Shown here piece after piece: positions 1 through 5,056 of a stretch of DNA of 6,076 nucleotides (within the stretch, counting starts at the first letter, position 1; each line of letters begins with the position of its first letter). The notes beneath the pieces are model-generated. The model saw nothing but the letters and a program-made list of their open reading frames with translations, searched no databases and had not been told where the DNA came from. The translations under genes were made by a program, and so were the position numbers. The DNA is from Bacillus sp. sid0103 (GTDB lineage: Bacteria > Bacillota > Bacilli > Bacillales_B > DSM-18226): assembly GCF_019219025.1 (NCBI RefSeq), contig NZ_JAHUWN010000066.1, positions 1 through 6,076 on the forward strand. The letters are read 5' to 3'.

Positions 1-201
1 CGCTGTGGGATTAGGGATTGTCGTAAAAAGAAAACGACAGAGACGATCATCCCGCGTAACAAAAGACTACGCGAATTCTATGATAAGAAACGTGGAGAAG
101 GAAAGCCCTATAAGGTAGCAGTCATTGAATGTGCTAACAAGCTTCTACAATGGATCTATGCCATTTTGAAAAGCGAATCACCTTTCCAAGATCTAGCTTA
201 G
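1..201 (+). CDS. IS110-family transposase, C-terminal part (truncated by window edge)
   Basis: Frame 1 is open from the first base to TAG at 199-201 and gives the last 66 residues of a transposase. Visible features are a basic Arg/Lys-rich stretch, then NKRLREFYDKKRGEGKPYKV and a hydrophobic tail with NKLLQWIYAIL, ending SPFQDLA. This is the typical C-terminal end of IS110-type enzymes (Transposase_20 region: N-x-x-L-x-x-fY, then GKpyKvA, then NKLL-x-x-iya). In the family, this region follows the catalytic serine and works with an N-terminal DEDD RuvC-like domain; both would lie left of the window. These enzymes recombine DNA using an element-encoded structured RNA. The rest of the element cannot be judged, so intactness is unknown. 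Family assignment is confident; the exact IS is not. Confidence 0.85.
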   Translation, partial: RCGIRDCRKKKTTETIIPRNKRLREFYDKKRGEGKPYKVAVIECANKLLQWIYAILKSESPFQDLA

Positions 202-227
202 TTAAAAATATTAACTAAATACAACAA

Positions 228-257
228 AACCTTCCAGTTATAGCATGATGGAAGGTT
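228..257. terminator. Perfect 9-bp hairpin after the IS110 gene
   Basis: AACCTTCCA (228-236) pairs exactly with TGGAAGGTT (249-257) around a 12-nt loop. On the minus strand it is followed by TTTTGTTG, a better U-rich tail than the plus-strand ATTTGG. It may serve the transposase (27 nt past its stop) or terminate leftward transcription of whatever occupied 258-489. It may also mark the right end of the IS element. Confidence 0.5.
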
Positions 258-489
258 ATTTGGCATGCTTATTTTTATTATAACATGACCCAATTTCATT
301 TTTCATTGAAAAATCTTGACAAACTATTAGCTGGTTTAGTGGAACAAGCATTTCACTTTCTAATGCATATATTTGCGTACTGTAGGTTACACCTGGATTG
401 ATCTTTGAAGGGATACATATTAATACCATAGCTCCATTAAAAACAGAATGTGTCCAAGCACCCATCAATATATATTCATCAAAGAACAA
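256..489 (-). CDS. Doubtful 77-residue ORF or gene remnant between the IS end and the hydrolase gene
   Basis: I do not recognise this protein. The open frame runs from TTG (489) to TAA (258-256) and includes MGAWTHSVFNGAMVLICIP and a Cys-containing tail. For it: the stop codon abuts a hairpin with a T-rich tail in this orientation, as for a real 3' end, and the stretch is otherwise empty. Against it: there is no Shine-Dalgarno before the TTG, the frame stays open a few codons further upstream, and its 5' end faces the divergent hydrolase gene with little room for a promoter. A 39-codon frame on the plus strand (285-401) overlaps it, also without an RBS. Best read as a possible remnant in the 338 bases between the IS110 gene and 540, which otherwise hold only the hairpin. 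Confidence 0.22.
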   Translation of the reverse strand: MFFDEYILMGAWTHSVFNGAMVLICIPSKINPGVTYSTQIYALESEMLVPLNQLIVCQDFSMKNEIGSCYNKNKHAK

Positions 490-539
490 AAGTTGAATTA
501 AAATACAGGATACTTATTTATGTGAATTGGAGGAAAAAA

Positions 540-1160
540 ATGTTTAAACCTAATCCCGCTAATACAGCAATTGTAATAACTGACCCACAAAATGACTTTC
601 TGTCCCCCGGGGGTAAAGGATACCATTTAACAAAAAATATTATTGAGCATTACAACACACTAGGTAACCTTGAAATTCTAATAAGTACAGCCATGAGTAA
701 AGGATATCAACTTTTTATATCACCCCATTATATATATCCCCATGATTATAGTTGGCAATTTACTGGAGCTGAACAAGAAATGTTATTAAAGCTTCGAGTA
801 TTTCAAAAACAAAATGACTACACTTCTGTAGGAGCCGACTGGGTTCCTTCACTTAAGCCATACATTTTAGCTAACCAAACAGTCATTGCGACCGCCCATA
901 AGATTGCTAGTCCGCAGACAAATGATCTAGTTTACCAATTACGTCAGCATAGGAAAGAAAAGGTCATTTTGGCAGGTGTTCTATCAAACATTTGTGTAGA
1001 ATCGCATATGAGAGACTTAATCGAGAATGGATTCCAAACAGCTGTTGTTTATGATGCCACTGCCGCTATAAGTGAGAAGGATTTTCAAGCAGCTGTTACA
1101 AATTATCAGGCATTCAGCAGTGCTACATGGTCAACTCAACAGGCGATCTCTCAATTATAA
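540..1160 (+). CDS. Isochorismatase-family cysteine hydrolase
   Basis: A 206-residue Rossmann-like cysteine hydrolase. The catalytic triad expected of the family is visible: Asp15 in DPQNDF, Lys121 in TAHKIASPQTNDL, and Cys152 in SNICVESHMRDL, the usual GxxxNxCVE nucleophile segment. The C-terminal DATAA (172-176) is also conserved. The start is ATG 540, because GGAGG (529-533) lies 6 nt upstream; a reading frame extending back to 450 has no comparable RBS. Between strand 3 and the Lys there is an enlarged segment (SPHYIYPHDYSWQF, then GADWVPSLKPYI), seen in a subfamily of uncharacterised hydrolases rather than in siderophore isochorismatase or nicotinamidase. Those relatives cleave C-N or ether bonds in small amides or vinyl ethers; the substrate here cannot be inferred. 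It stands alone, is probably cytoplasmic, and has its own terminator. Confidence 0.93.
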   Translation: MFKPNPANTAIVITDPQNDFLSPGGKGYHLTKNIIEHYNTLGNLEILISTAMSKGYQLFISPHYIYPHDYSWQFTGAEQEMLLKLRVFQKQNDYTSVGADWVPSLKPYILANQTVIATAHKIASPQTNDLVYQLRQHRKEKVILAGVLSNICVESHMRDLIENGFQTAVVYDATAAISEKDFQAAVTNYQAFSSATWSTQQAISQL

Positions 1161-1179
1161 GAAATAAAACATTTTTCCC

Positions 1180-1225
1180 AAGAGTTGACTTAAAAGGGTT
1201 GCTATTGGAGGCAACTCTTTTTGTT
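1180..1225 (+). terminator. Rho-independent terminator of the cysteine hydrolase gene
   Basis: AAGAGTTG (1180-1187) pairs with CAACTCTT (1212-1219) and is followed by TTTTTG, 19 nt after the hydrolase stop codon. The loop is long (24 nt) and includes GGGTTGC/GGAGGC, which may pair differently. Confidence 0.75.
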
Positions 1226-1238
1226 TAATTTTAAAGTT

Positions 1239-1329
1239 CTTCCACTAACCTGCTTCGTTAGTGTAACAAGAAAAAAGAATCGCCGCAGCGATCCCCATCT
1301 TTAACACATGCACCCGTTAGTTGAGCAAG
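1239..1329. repeat. Interspersed palindromic repeat, copy A (near full length)
   Basis: A 91-bp unit with three nested hairpins. The left sub-hairpin is CACTAAC (1243-1249) with GTTAGTG (1257-1263). The central one is ATCGC (1279-1283) with GCGAT (1288-1292). The right arm GCACCCGTTAGTTGAGCAAG (1310-1329) is complementary to the left arm, so the whole unit can fold on itself. Read leftward, the central hairpin is followed by TCTTTTTTC, a plausible terminator for the secreted-protein gene whose stop lies 29 bp to the right. It is closely similar to copy E (4961-5049). Confidence 0.85.
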
Positions 1330-1358
1330 ATTTTGACAATGTATAATTCTTATTTACT

Positions 1359-1709
1359 TTATTTTTTATAAAAAGAGGTCTGGTCCATCGGTACAAAGCC
1401 TGATATTAAAGCCGATGAATTTTCTATCCTATTTTGTTCTTCAGCTGGTACAACCACCGTAATAGAACCTACGTCAGCAGACGGTATGGAAACAGCTGCA
1501 TTTGAGTTTTCTATCCTATTTTGTTCTTCAACTGGTACAACCACTTTAATAGAACCTACGTCAGTAGACGATACGGGAACTACCGTTTTAATTGCCAAGG
1601 AAGGTTGAGAGAATGCCTCGGCTTTGTTTAAACCTGTAATATTAATAACAAATGGCAACGTAAAAGCACCTGTAAAACAAATCGCTGCAAATTTAGTGAG
1701 TTTTTTCAA
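1359..1709 (-). CDS. Small secreted protein with two 29-residue tandem repeats
   Basis: A 116-residue protein I cannot name. It starts at TTG (1709-1707), set by a strong AGGAGG (1718-1723) 8 nt upstream. The N-terminus is a Sec signal peptide: MKKLTK, a hydrophobic core (about 7-25), then KAEA-F, with likely signal peptidase I cleavage after Ala32. The mature part of about 84 residues is built from two 29-residue units, DVGSIKVVVPVEEQNRIENS (from Asp50) and DVGSITVVVPAEEQNRIENS (from Asp79). They are preceded by a degenerate IKTVVPVSS and followed by a short tail ending FYKK. At DNA level the repeat has an 87-bp period (1420 and 1507) with few changes, pointing to recent duplication. There is no LPXTG anchor, Cys lipobox or second membrane segment, so it is probably released or loosely wall-associated. 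The repeat alternates VVVP beta-like and charged EEQNRIEN segments. Confidence 0.8.
   Translation of the reverse strand: MKKLTKFAAICFTGAFTLPFVINITGLNKAEAFSQPSLAIKTVVPVSSTDVGSIKVVVPVEEQNRIENSNAAVSIPSADVGSITVVVPAEEQNRIENSSALISGFVPMDQTSFYKK
1419..1573 (-). repeat. 87-bp in-frame tandem DNA repeat inside the secreted-protein gene
   Basis: The segments at about 1419-1486 and 1506-1573 match almost base for base, offset by 87 bp (29 codons). Shared landmarks on the plus strand are TTTTCTATCCTATTTTGTTC (1420 and 1507) and AATAGAACCTACGTCAG (1461 and 1548). The offset is a multiple of three, so copy number can change without a frameshift. Confidence 0.9.
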
Positions 1710-1811
1710 TGAGAAAACCTCCTAATCAAATTCTAAATAGCTTGTACAATTATTCATATTTTACCATAAATAACAATATGTTACTTTTTTACCATAACTA
1801 ATTTGATTGTC

Positions 1812-1882
1812 CTTCTACAACTATACTGCTTCGTTAGTTGAAAAAGAAAAAGATCCAGCAATTTTAGCCAGATCTTGAACTC
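1812..1882. repeat. Interspersed palindromic repeat, copy B (right arm eroded)
   Basis: The left sub-hairpin is CAACTA (1818-1823) with TAGTTG (1835-1840) around the shared TGCTTCGTTAG core, followed by AAAAAGAAAAAGATC. The central hairpin is AGATC (1851-1855) with GATCT (1871-1875); its arms differ from copies A and E. Read leftward it ends in GGATCTTTTTC, a good terminator shape 13-45 bp past the DUF2971 stop codon. The right GTTAGTTGAACAAG arm is not recognisable. Confidence 0.7.
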
Positions 1883-1895
1883 TTGTTCACTTTAG

Positions 1896-2734
1896 TTATC
1901 TAATATTCAGGTTACTATAAAAAACTCTTGCTTCAGGTGCATATTTTTCAATTAAGGAAGTTAATAAAATATGTTGTGCCTCTGATGCTTTTGGTCCAAG
2001 CATAAATTCAGCTTCATTAAAAATTCCCGTTTCTAGGTTCACATTAATAGACTTTTCTATAATTGGATAGGTGTTTAAGTCTAAATTTTCTTTTGTTATT
2101 TCATCATCTGGAAGGGAACTCTCATTTGGAAAGGCAAGGATTTTAAATCTCCATTCCTGTTCGAATTCCCAACATTTCTCCTTAAACATTCCTAAATCAT
2201 GAAGATTAATTGTTATATAATCGTCATATGATTGATGTAGTGTCTTGGAAAGTAAATATTTATCTTCGTTTGTATAGTACACTTTATTTGGTCCGAATAT
2301 TCTATTTGTATGGAAAACTAATTTTGATTCCTTTCTTTGTATGTTAATACTGTCAGCATATCTTATTTGAGAACCACCCTTATCAAATACAGTAGGGGTG
2401 TCTCTGCCTTTAAACATATTGACAGGTAATTTAATTCTTACTCCGTCCATATCTCTAGCGTACATTCTCCACATTGGAATTGATTCATCAGAATGACTTG
2501 TCCAACTTGAAGTGAATATTGCGGTGTTAGCTAAAGGGAAATCGAGTGACTGTGCTTCGTTTTTATCATTTACTCCATCCAATCTGCTAAACCTTAAAGT
2601 ATTATACTTTAAAATTAAAGACAGACTTTCAAGTGAAGTATATGATACAGGTGTAAAGGTAACTCTGTAACTCCCATTTCATCCCACATGAAATCATCAG
2701 TATAAAATATTTATCCAAAGTAATCAGGATACAT
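1896..2734 (-). pseudogene. DUF2971 protein gene, broken by a nonsense codon and a -1 frameshift
   Basis: The main frame (228 residues if started at TTG 2582) carries DUF2971-like motifs: PMWRMYARDMDGV (about 36-48), CWEFEQEWRFKI (137-148) and LGPKAS near the C-terminus. The family's molecular role is not established. The N-terminus is displaced. Upstream codons in this frame (2642 leftward) read YTSLESLSLILKYNTLRFSR, while the +1 frame just before it ends LPLHLYH at 2644-2642. Adding one base at about 2642 gives LYHYTSLESL, the usual opening of this family. Further back, ATG 2734-2732 has AGGGG (2741-2745) 6 nt upstream and reads MYPDYFG, then TAA (2713-2711), then continues in frame into IFYTDDF. 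Repaired, the gene would have 280 codons. TTG 2582 has only a weak AAGG upstream, so the shorter ORF is probably not a designed product. A sequencing error could explain the frameshift but would not explain both lesions. Confidence 0.75.
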
Positions 2735-2808
2735 AAAAGTCCCCTTTTAATTAAAATATAACATAAATTAGGGTTAAATCGTTATTAGATTACTTACACT
2801 CGCCTGCC

Positions 2809-2861
2809 AAAAAAACTTACCTCATTTGAAGTAAAGCTCCCGTTACTTCAAGAAGGTAAGT
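2809..2861 (-). terminator. Nested two-stem terminator after the 174-residue gene, with a repeat-family-like arm
   Basis: The outer stem is ACTTACC (2815-2821) with GGTAAGT (2855-2861). The inner stem is TTGAAGTAA (2826-2834) with TTACTTCAA (2843-2851). Read leftward, the outer stem is followed by seven T residues (2815-2809). It begins 6 bp after the stop codon at 2868. Segment 2835-2854 (GCTCCCGTTACTTCAAGAAG, from 2836 on) resembles the right arm of the interspersed repeat. Confidence 0.85.
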
Positions 2862-2867
2862 CATATT

Positions 2868-3392
2868 TCAAGTGATTTCTTTTATAATAATTTCTAATGT
2901 ATCACCGTCAAGTTCTAACTCTAGTTGATTATCCCAATTTAGAAATTCATTACATGTAATTAATAACTTATTCTTAGACCAACCATGAAATTTAATTGTG
3001 TCCATTTTAATTGGACTTTTCACTGGTATCGTATCTTTTATTGATGATTCTATTTTTTCAATGCTATAATAATCCGCTATTACGAAATCCCCTGATGGTG
3101 TTACTGTTAAACATTGATATTGAGGCTGGGATTCATATTCCATTAATTCTCCGCTATCACTATCAACTTGAAATAAGTAATCGGAAGTAAGGACAAGAAC
3201 TGTTTTATACTTCTTTGATACTGCAATATCCCGTGGTGATCCTCTAAACTCACCACACCATTCATTAAAATCCTCGTCTTCAAATTTTACCCAAGTCCAA
3301 TTTGGAGAATTCCATGAACTTGTTATGTCATAAATTCTCTCCTTGTACTGTCCCGAAAAAGGTTGATTTATTATTTCTGCTTTGGTTATCAC
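2868..3392 (-). CDS. Hypothetical protein with beta-propeller-like repeats
   Basis: A 174-residue protein I do not recognise. Start is GTG (3392-3390), chosen because GGAGGA (3401-3406) lies 8 nt upstream. There is no signal peptide or membrane segment, so it is probably cytoplasmic. After a Trp-rich N-terminus (SSWNSPNWTWVKF, about 25-37) come three beta-rich stretches of similar pattern. These are SPRDIAVSKKYKTVLVLTSD into a DSDSGEL turn (52-83), QCLTVTPSGDFVIADYYSIE (93-112), and IKMDTIKFHGWSKNKLLITC to the end (128-168). The small-residue, beta-strand, D/SG-turn rhythm resembles WD40/YVTN-type blades, but three blades cannot close a propeller. It may be a small immunity- or SMI1-like protein or a fragment of a longer repeat protein. 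No neighbour in the same operon gives a clue; the broken DUF2971 gene is downstream on the same strand beyond a strong terminator. Confidence 0.75.
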   Translation of the reverse strand: MITKAEIINQPFSGQYKERIYDITSSWNSPNWTWVKFEDEDFNEWCGEFRGSPRDIAVSKKYKTVLVLTSDYLFQVDSDSGELMEYESQPQYQCLTVTPSGDFVIADYYSIEKIESSIKDTIPVKSPIKMDTIKFHGWSKNKLLITCNEFLNWDNQLELELDGDTLEIIIKEIT

Positions 3393-3452
3393 AAGTCTTG
3401 TCCTCCAAAAAAGGGTGGTATCTCATAGATATTCGATATAATAATTCCTTAT

Positions 3453-3495
3453 CCTTCTTCAAGTAACCTGCCAGTTCCTTAATAAGAAAAAGAAA
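3453..3495. repeat. Interspersed palindromic repeat, copy C (left part only)
   Basis: CTTCTTCAAGTAACCTGCC (3453-3471), then TTAATAAGAAAAAGAAA, matches the left arm and A-rich linker of the other copies. The central hairpin and right arm are not recognisable in the following bases. It lies in the 275-bp gap between the divergent genes 2868-3392 and 3668-4291, where I see no other gene. Confidence 0.55.
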
Positions 3496-3667
3496 TTCCA
3501 AAGACAACCCATGATCTTCAATTTACGCAGCCTTCAAATACTTGGGGTCTTTTCTAATGAGGAAAGTTAGTTTTAATAATTAGGTACACATTCGGACCTT
3601 AATTCATAATACTACGATAAAGGTTTTTTCTTATATACTTAAAGCTTGTGGCAGGTTGGTGGTTAAA

Positions 3668-4291
3668 ATGGGAAGCGAATCTAAAGCAATAGTAGGTTCA
3701 GTGCTAGTATCTGTGGGAACAATAACAGCTGCAATTGGTTCTATGCCGTCCAACTATATAAAAAGTAACGTACGTGATGACTTAATTCTATTGGGAAACG
3801 TTTTACAGGCTGAAGGAAATGCGATTGATGCGGAGGCAAAAGGGACTGTCCTTAGGTCAGTTGGAAAAGAAATTACAGCAAGTGGGAATCTTACTGTCAT
3901 TACAGGACTGGTTTTTGACATCAGGAAAGAAGCATCCTATAAATTATTCATTACAGGGAACTGGATACAAGCTTTAGGTTTAGCGGTTAATATTGGAGAT
4001 GCAATTGATCTCCCTCCCTTCCCAGGCCAATCCGAAAACATTGTAGGAAGCATAACACAATTTATTGGAAACTCATTACAGGCAATAGGATGGTCAGAGG
4101 CACTAAAAAATATTAGAAAAGATGAAAATGATAATGAAAATAAACAAAAAAAGATAGGCTATTTTTATGAGGACTATTATAAAAAAAATAATGGACAATC
4201 CGAATCCGAATCATTGGTAGCAACAGGTAGTTGGATCCAAGCAATTGGTTCTGTTATTTCAGTGATTGGAGTAATAAAAGAAGTAACCTAG
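3668..4291 (+). CDS. DUF6944-like repetitive protein with glycine heptads
   Basis: A 207-residue protein with recurring G-[NS]-x-[IL]-Q-A-x-G motifs: GNVLQAEG (43-50), GKEITASG (66-73), GNWIQALG (97-104), GNSLQAIG (134-141) and GSWIQAIG (187-194). I recall this as the Bacillus family named DUF6944 repetitive protein; function is not established. Glycines fall every seven residues in blocks: 10/17/24, 43/50, 59/66/73/80, 97/104, 120/127/134/141 and 187/194/201. Segments between them are hydrophobic or amphipathic, so helices with a glycine stripe, packing together or touching membrane, are likely. There is no signal peptide. A charged Lys/Asp/Asn/Tyr-rich linker (about 147-182) separates the last repeat. 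ATG 3668 is preferred; in-frame TTG 3656 and GTG 3659 would add 3-4 residues, and the RBS (GGTGG, 3658-3662) is weak. Confidence 0.82.
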   Translation: MGSESKAIVGSVLVSVGTITAAIGSMPSNYIKSNVRDDLILLGNVLQAEGNAIDAEAKGTVLRSVGKEITASGNLTVITGLVFDIRKEASYKLFITGNWIQALGLAVNIGDAIDLPPFPGQSENIVGSITQFIGNSLQAIGWSEALKNIRKDENDNENKQKKIGYFYEDYYKKNNGQSESESLVATGSWIQAIGSVISVIGVIKEVT

Positions 4292-4304
4292 GACAATTAA
4301 GTGG

Positions 4305-4341
4305 AAAGAAAGTAGGGCTTAAATCACACCTAACTTTTCTT
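4305..4341 (+). terminator. Weak terminator-like hairpin after the DUF6944-like gene
   Basis: AAAGAAAGTAGG (4304-4315) can pair with CCTAACTTTTCTT (4329-4341) with one bulge, 13 nt past the stop codon. The tail is only TTTTCTTC and forms part of the stem, so efficiency is doubtful. The gene-free stretch 4292-4706 otherwise holds repeat copy D, a possible gene remnant and the promoter of the 55-residue gene. Confidence 0.4.
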
Positions 4342-4476
4342 CAGCCAGCTTTATATCCGATTTATCAAAAACAGGTTTTCTTTGTTTCGATTAAATATCT
4401 TACATTTTCCATATAGATAAAACCCCTTCACCAAAAAATCCTTCATTATTAATTCAATAACAAATTAAACATTTCT

Positions 4477-4511
4477 TTCTTCAAGTAACTGCTTCGTTAG
4501 TCGAACAAGAA
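4477..4511. repeat. Interspersed palindromic repeat, copy D (left sub-hairpin only)
   Basis: TCTTCAAGTAACTGCTTCG, then TTAGTCGAACAAGAA, shares the TGCTTCGTTAG core and ACAAG end with copies A and B. The outer bases TTCTT/AAGAA and TTCTTC/GAACAAGAA arms can pair, giving an imperfect 36-bp palindrome. The central GC hairpin and right arm are missing. It lies 36 bp beyond the end of the leftward open frame at 4548. Confidence 0.65.
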
Positions 4512-4547
4512 GTACACTATATCCTCGTATTACGACATTGTTGTTCT

Positions 4548-4685
4548 TCATCTTACAGGTTCAATTTCGAAAATCGTACTCCCATTCTCATTGCATAATT
4601 TTCTCCATCTGTTTAACATCTTTATGTCAATTTTTGTGACAAAATTTACTTTGTAATTTTCAACCAGAGCTATATAATTAAGGTA
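4548..4685 (-). pseudogene. Possible C-terminal gene remnant, origin unknown
   Basis: A leftward frame of 45 codons, open from just after a TAA at 4688-4686 to TGA (4550-4548), reads as a protein-like tail: ALVENYKVNFVTKIDIK, then MLNRWRKLCNENG, ending IFEIEPVR. It has no start with RBS and overlaps the promoter of the rightward 55-residue gene. A repeat copy lies just past its stop, as for the other minus-strand genes here. That position is the main reason to take it seriously; chance in AT-rich DNA remains quite possible. Confidence 0.25.
4651..4678 (+). promoter_or_regulatory. Sigma-A-type promoter of the 55-residue protein gene
   Basis: TTGTAA (4651-4656), a 16-bp spacer and a perfect TATAAT (4673-4678), ending 28 bp before the start codon. 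Just upstream, TTTTG-TGA-CAAAA (4632-4644) is a short dyad that could bind a regulator. Confidence 0.6.
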
Positions 4686-4706
4686 TTAAACGAGAGGAGA
4701 ATAAAA

Positions 4707-4874
4707 ATGAAACAAGTTGCTCTCCATCAATGGCATAAAGAACATAATAAACGAATAGCAGAATTTCATAAGAACCAAGAAATGAAAATAAAACGTGGTG
4801 AAAATGGAAAAGGTTTGTTAGCTAAATGGGAAAGATTTTTTTATAACACTGTCATTTCCCCTCTAAAAAAATAA
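4707..4874 (+). CDS. 55-residue basic protein
   Basis: An unrecognised small protein from ATG 4707 to TAA 4872-4874. Support is positional: AGAGGAG (4693-4699) lies 7 nt upstream, a TATAAT promoter precedes it, and a strong terminator starts 13 bp after the stop. The sequence is rich in Lys, His and Asn in its first half (QWHKEHNKRIAEFHKNQEMK, residues 8-27), followed by a GENGKG turn and an aromatic segment with LLAKWERFF and NTVISPLKK. There is no Cys, signal peptide or clear transmembrane helix. The first part could form a charged helix and the last part an amphipathic one. Net charge is clearly positive, so nucleic-acid or membrane contact is possible. A leaderless peptide or a small regulatory protein are options without specific evidence. 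Confidence 0.75.
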   Translation: MKQVALHQWHKEHNKRIAEFHKNQEMKIKRGENGKGLLAKWERFFYNTVISPLKK

Positions 4875-4887
4875 AATACTTATTAAT

Positions 4888-4920
4888 TGAACTGTCTTCA
4901 TAGTACAGTTCATTTTTTTT
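4888..4920 (+). terminator. Strong Rho-independent terminator of the 55-residue gene
   Basis: TGAACTGT (4888-4895) pairs perfectly with ACAGTTCA (4905-4912) around a 9-nt loop, followed by eight T residues (4913-4920). Confidence 0.88.
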
Positions 4921-4960
4921 CACAATTTGAATCCAAAATACGCATTAAACGTTTTTTCTT

Positions 4961-5049
4961 CTTCAACTAAACTGCCACGTTTGCTCAATAAGAAAAGGGA
5001 TCGCAGCTGCCATCCCGTCTTTAACTCTCGCACCCGTAAGTGAAACAAG
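4961..5049. repeat. Interspersed palindromic repeat, copy E (near full length)
   Basis: An 89-bp unit parallel to copy A: CTTCAACTAAACTGCC start, AATAAGAAAA linker, a central hairpin GGGAT (4997-5001) with ATCCC (5012-5016), the shared TCTTTAACTC...GCACCCGT, and an ACAAG end. Read leftward, the central hairpin runs into CCCTTTTCTT and probably terminates the acidic-protein gene, whose stop codon is 7 bp to the right. Confidence 0.85.
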
Positions 5050-5056
5050 TGACTTA

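Noticed and set aside
450..539. Upstream in-frame extension of the cysteine hydrolase (30 extra residues)
   Set aside because: No RBS at 450, whereas GGAGG sits 6 nt before ATG 540, and family proteins begin shortly before the DPQNDF motif.
4231..4416. 61-codon rightward ORF starting inside the end of the DUF6944-like gene
   Set aside because: It overlaps the end of a better gene in another frame, has no RBS, and its translation shows no protein-like pattern.
1239..5049. CRISPR array
   Set aside because: The repeats are hundreds of bases apart, differ in length and contain internal hairpins, with genes between them and no cas genes.
1239..5049. True integron attC sites
   Set aside because: The arms lack GTTRRRY/RYYYAAC cores (GTTAGTT and GTTAGTG do not fit) and there is no integrase in the window.
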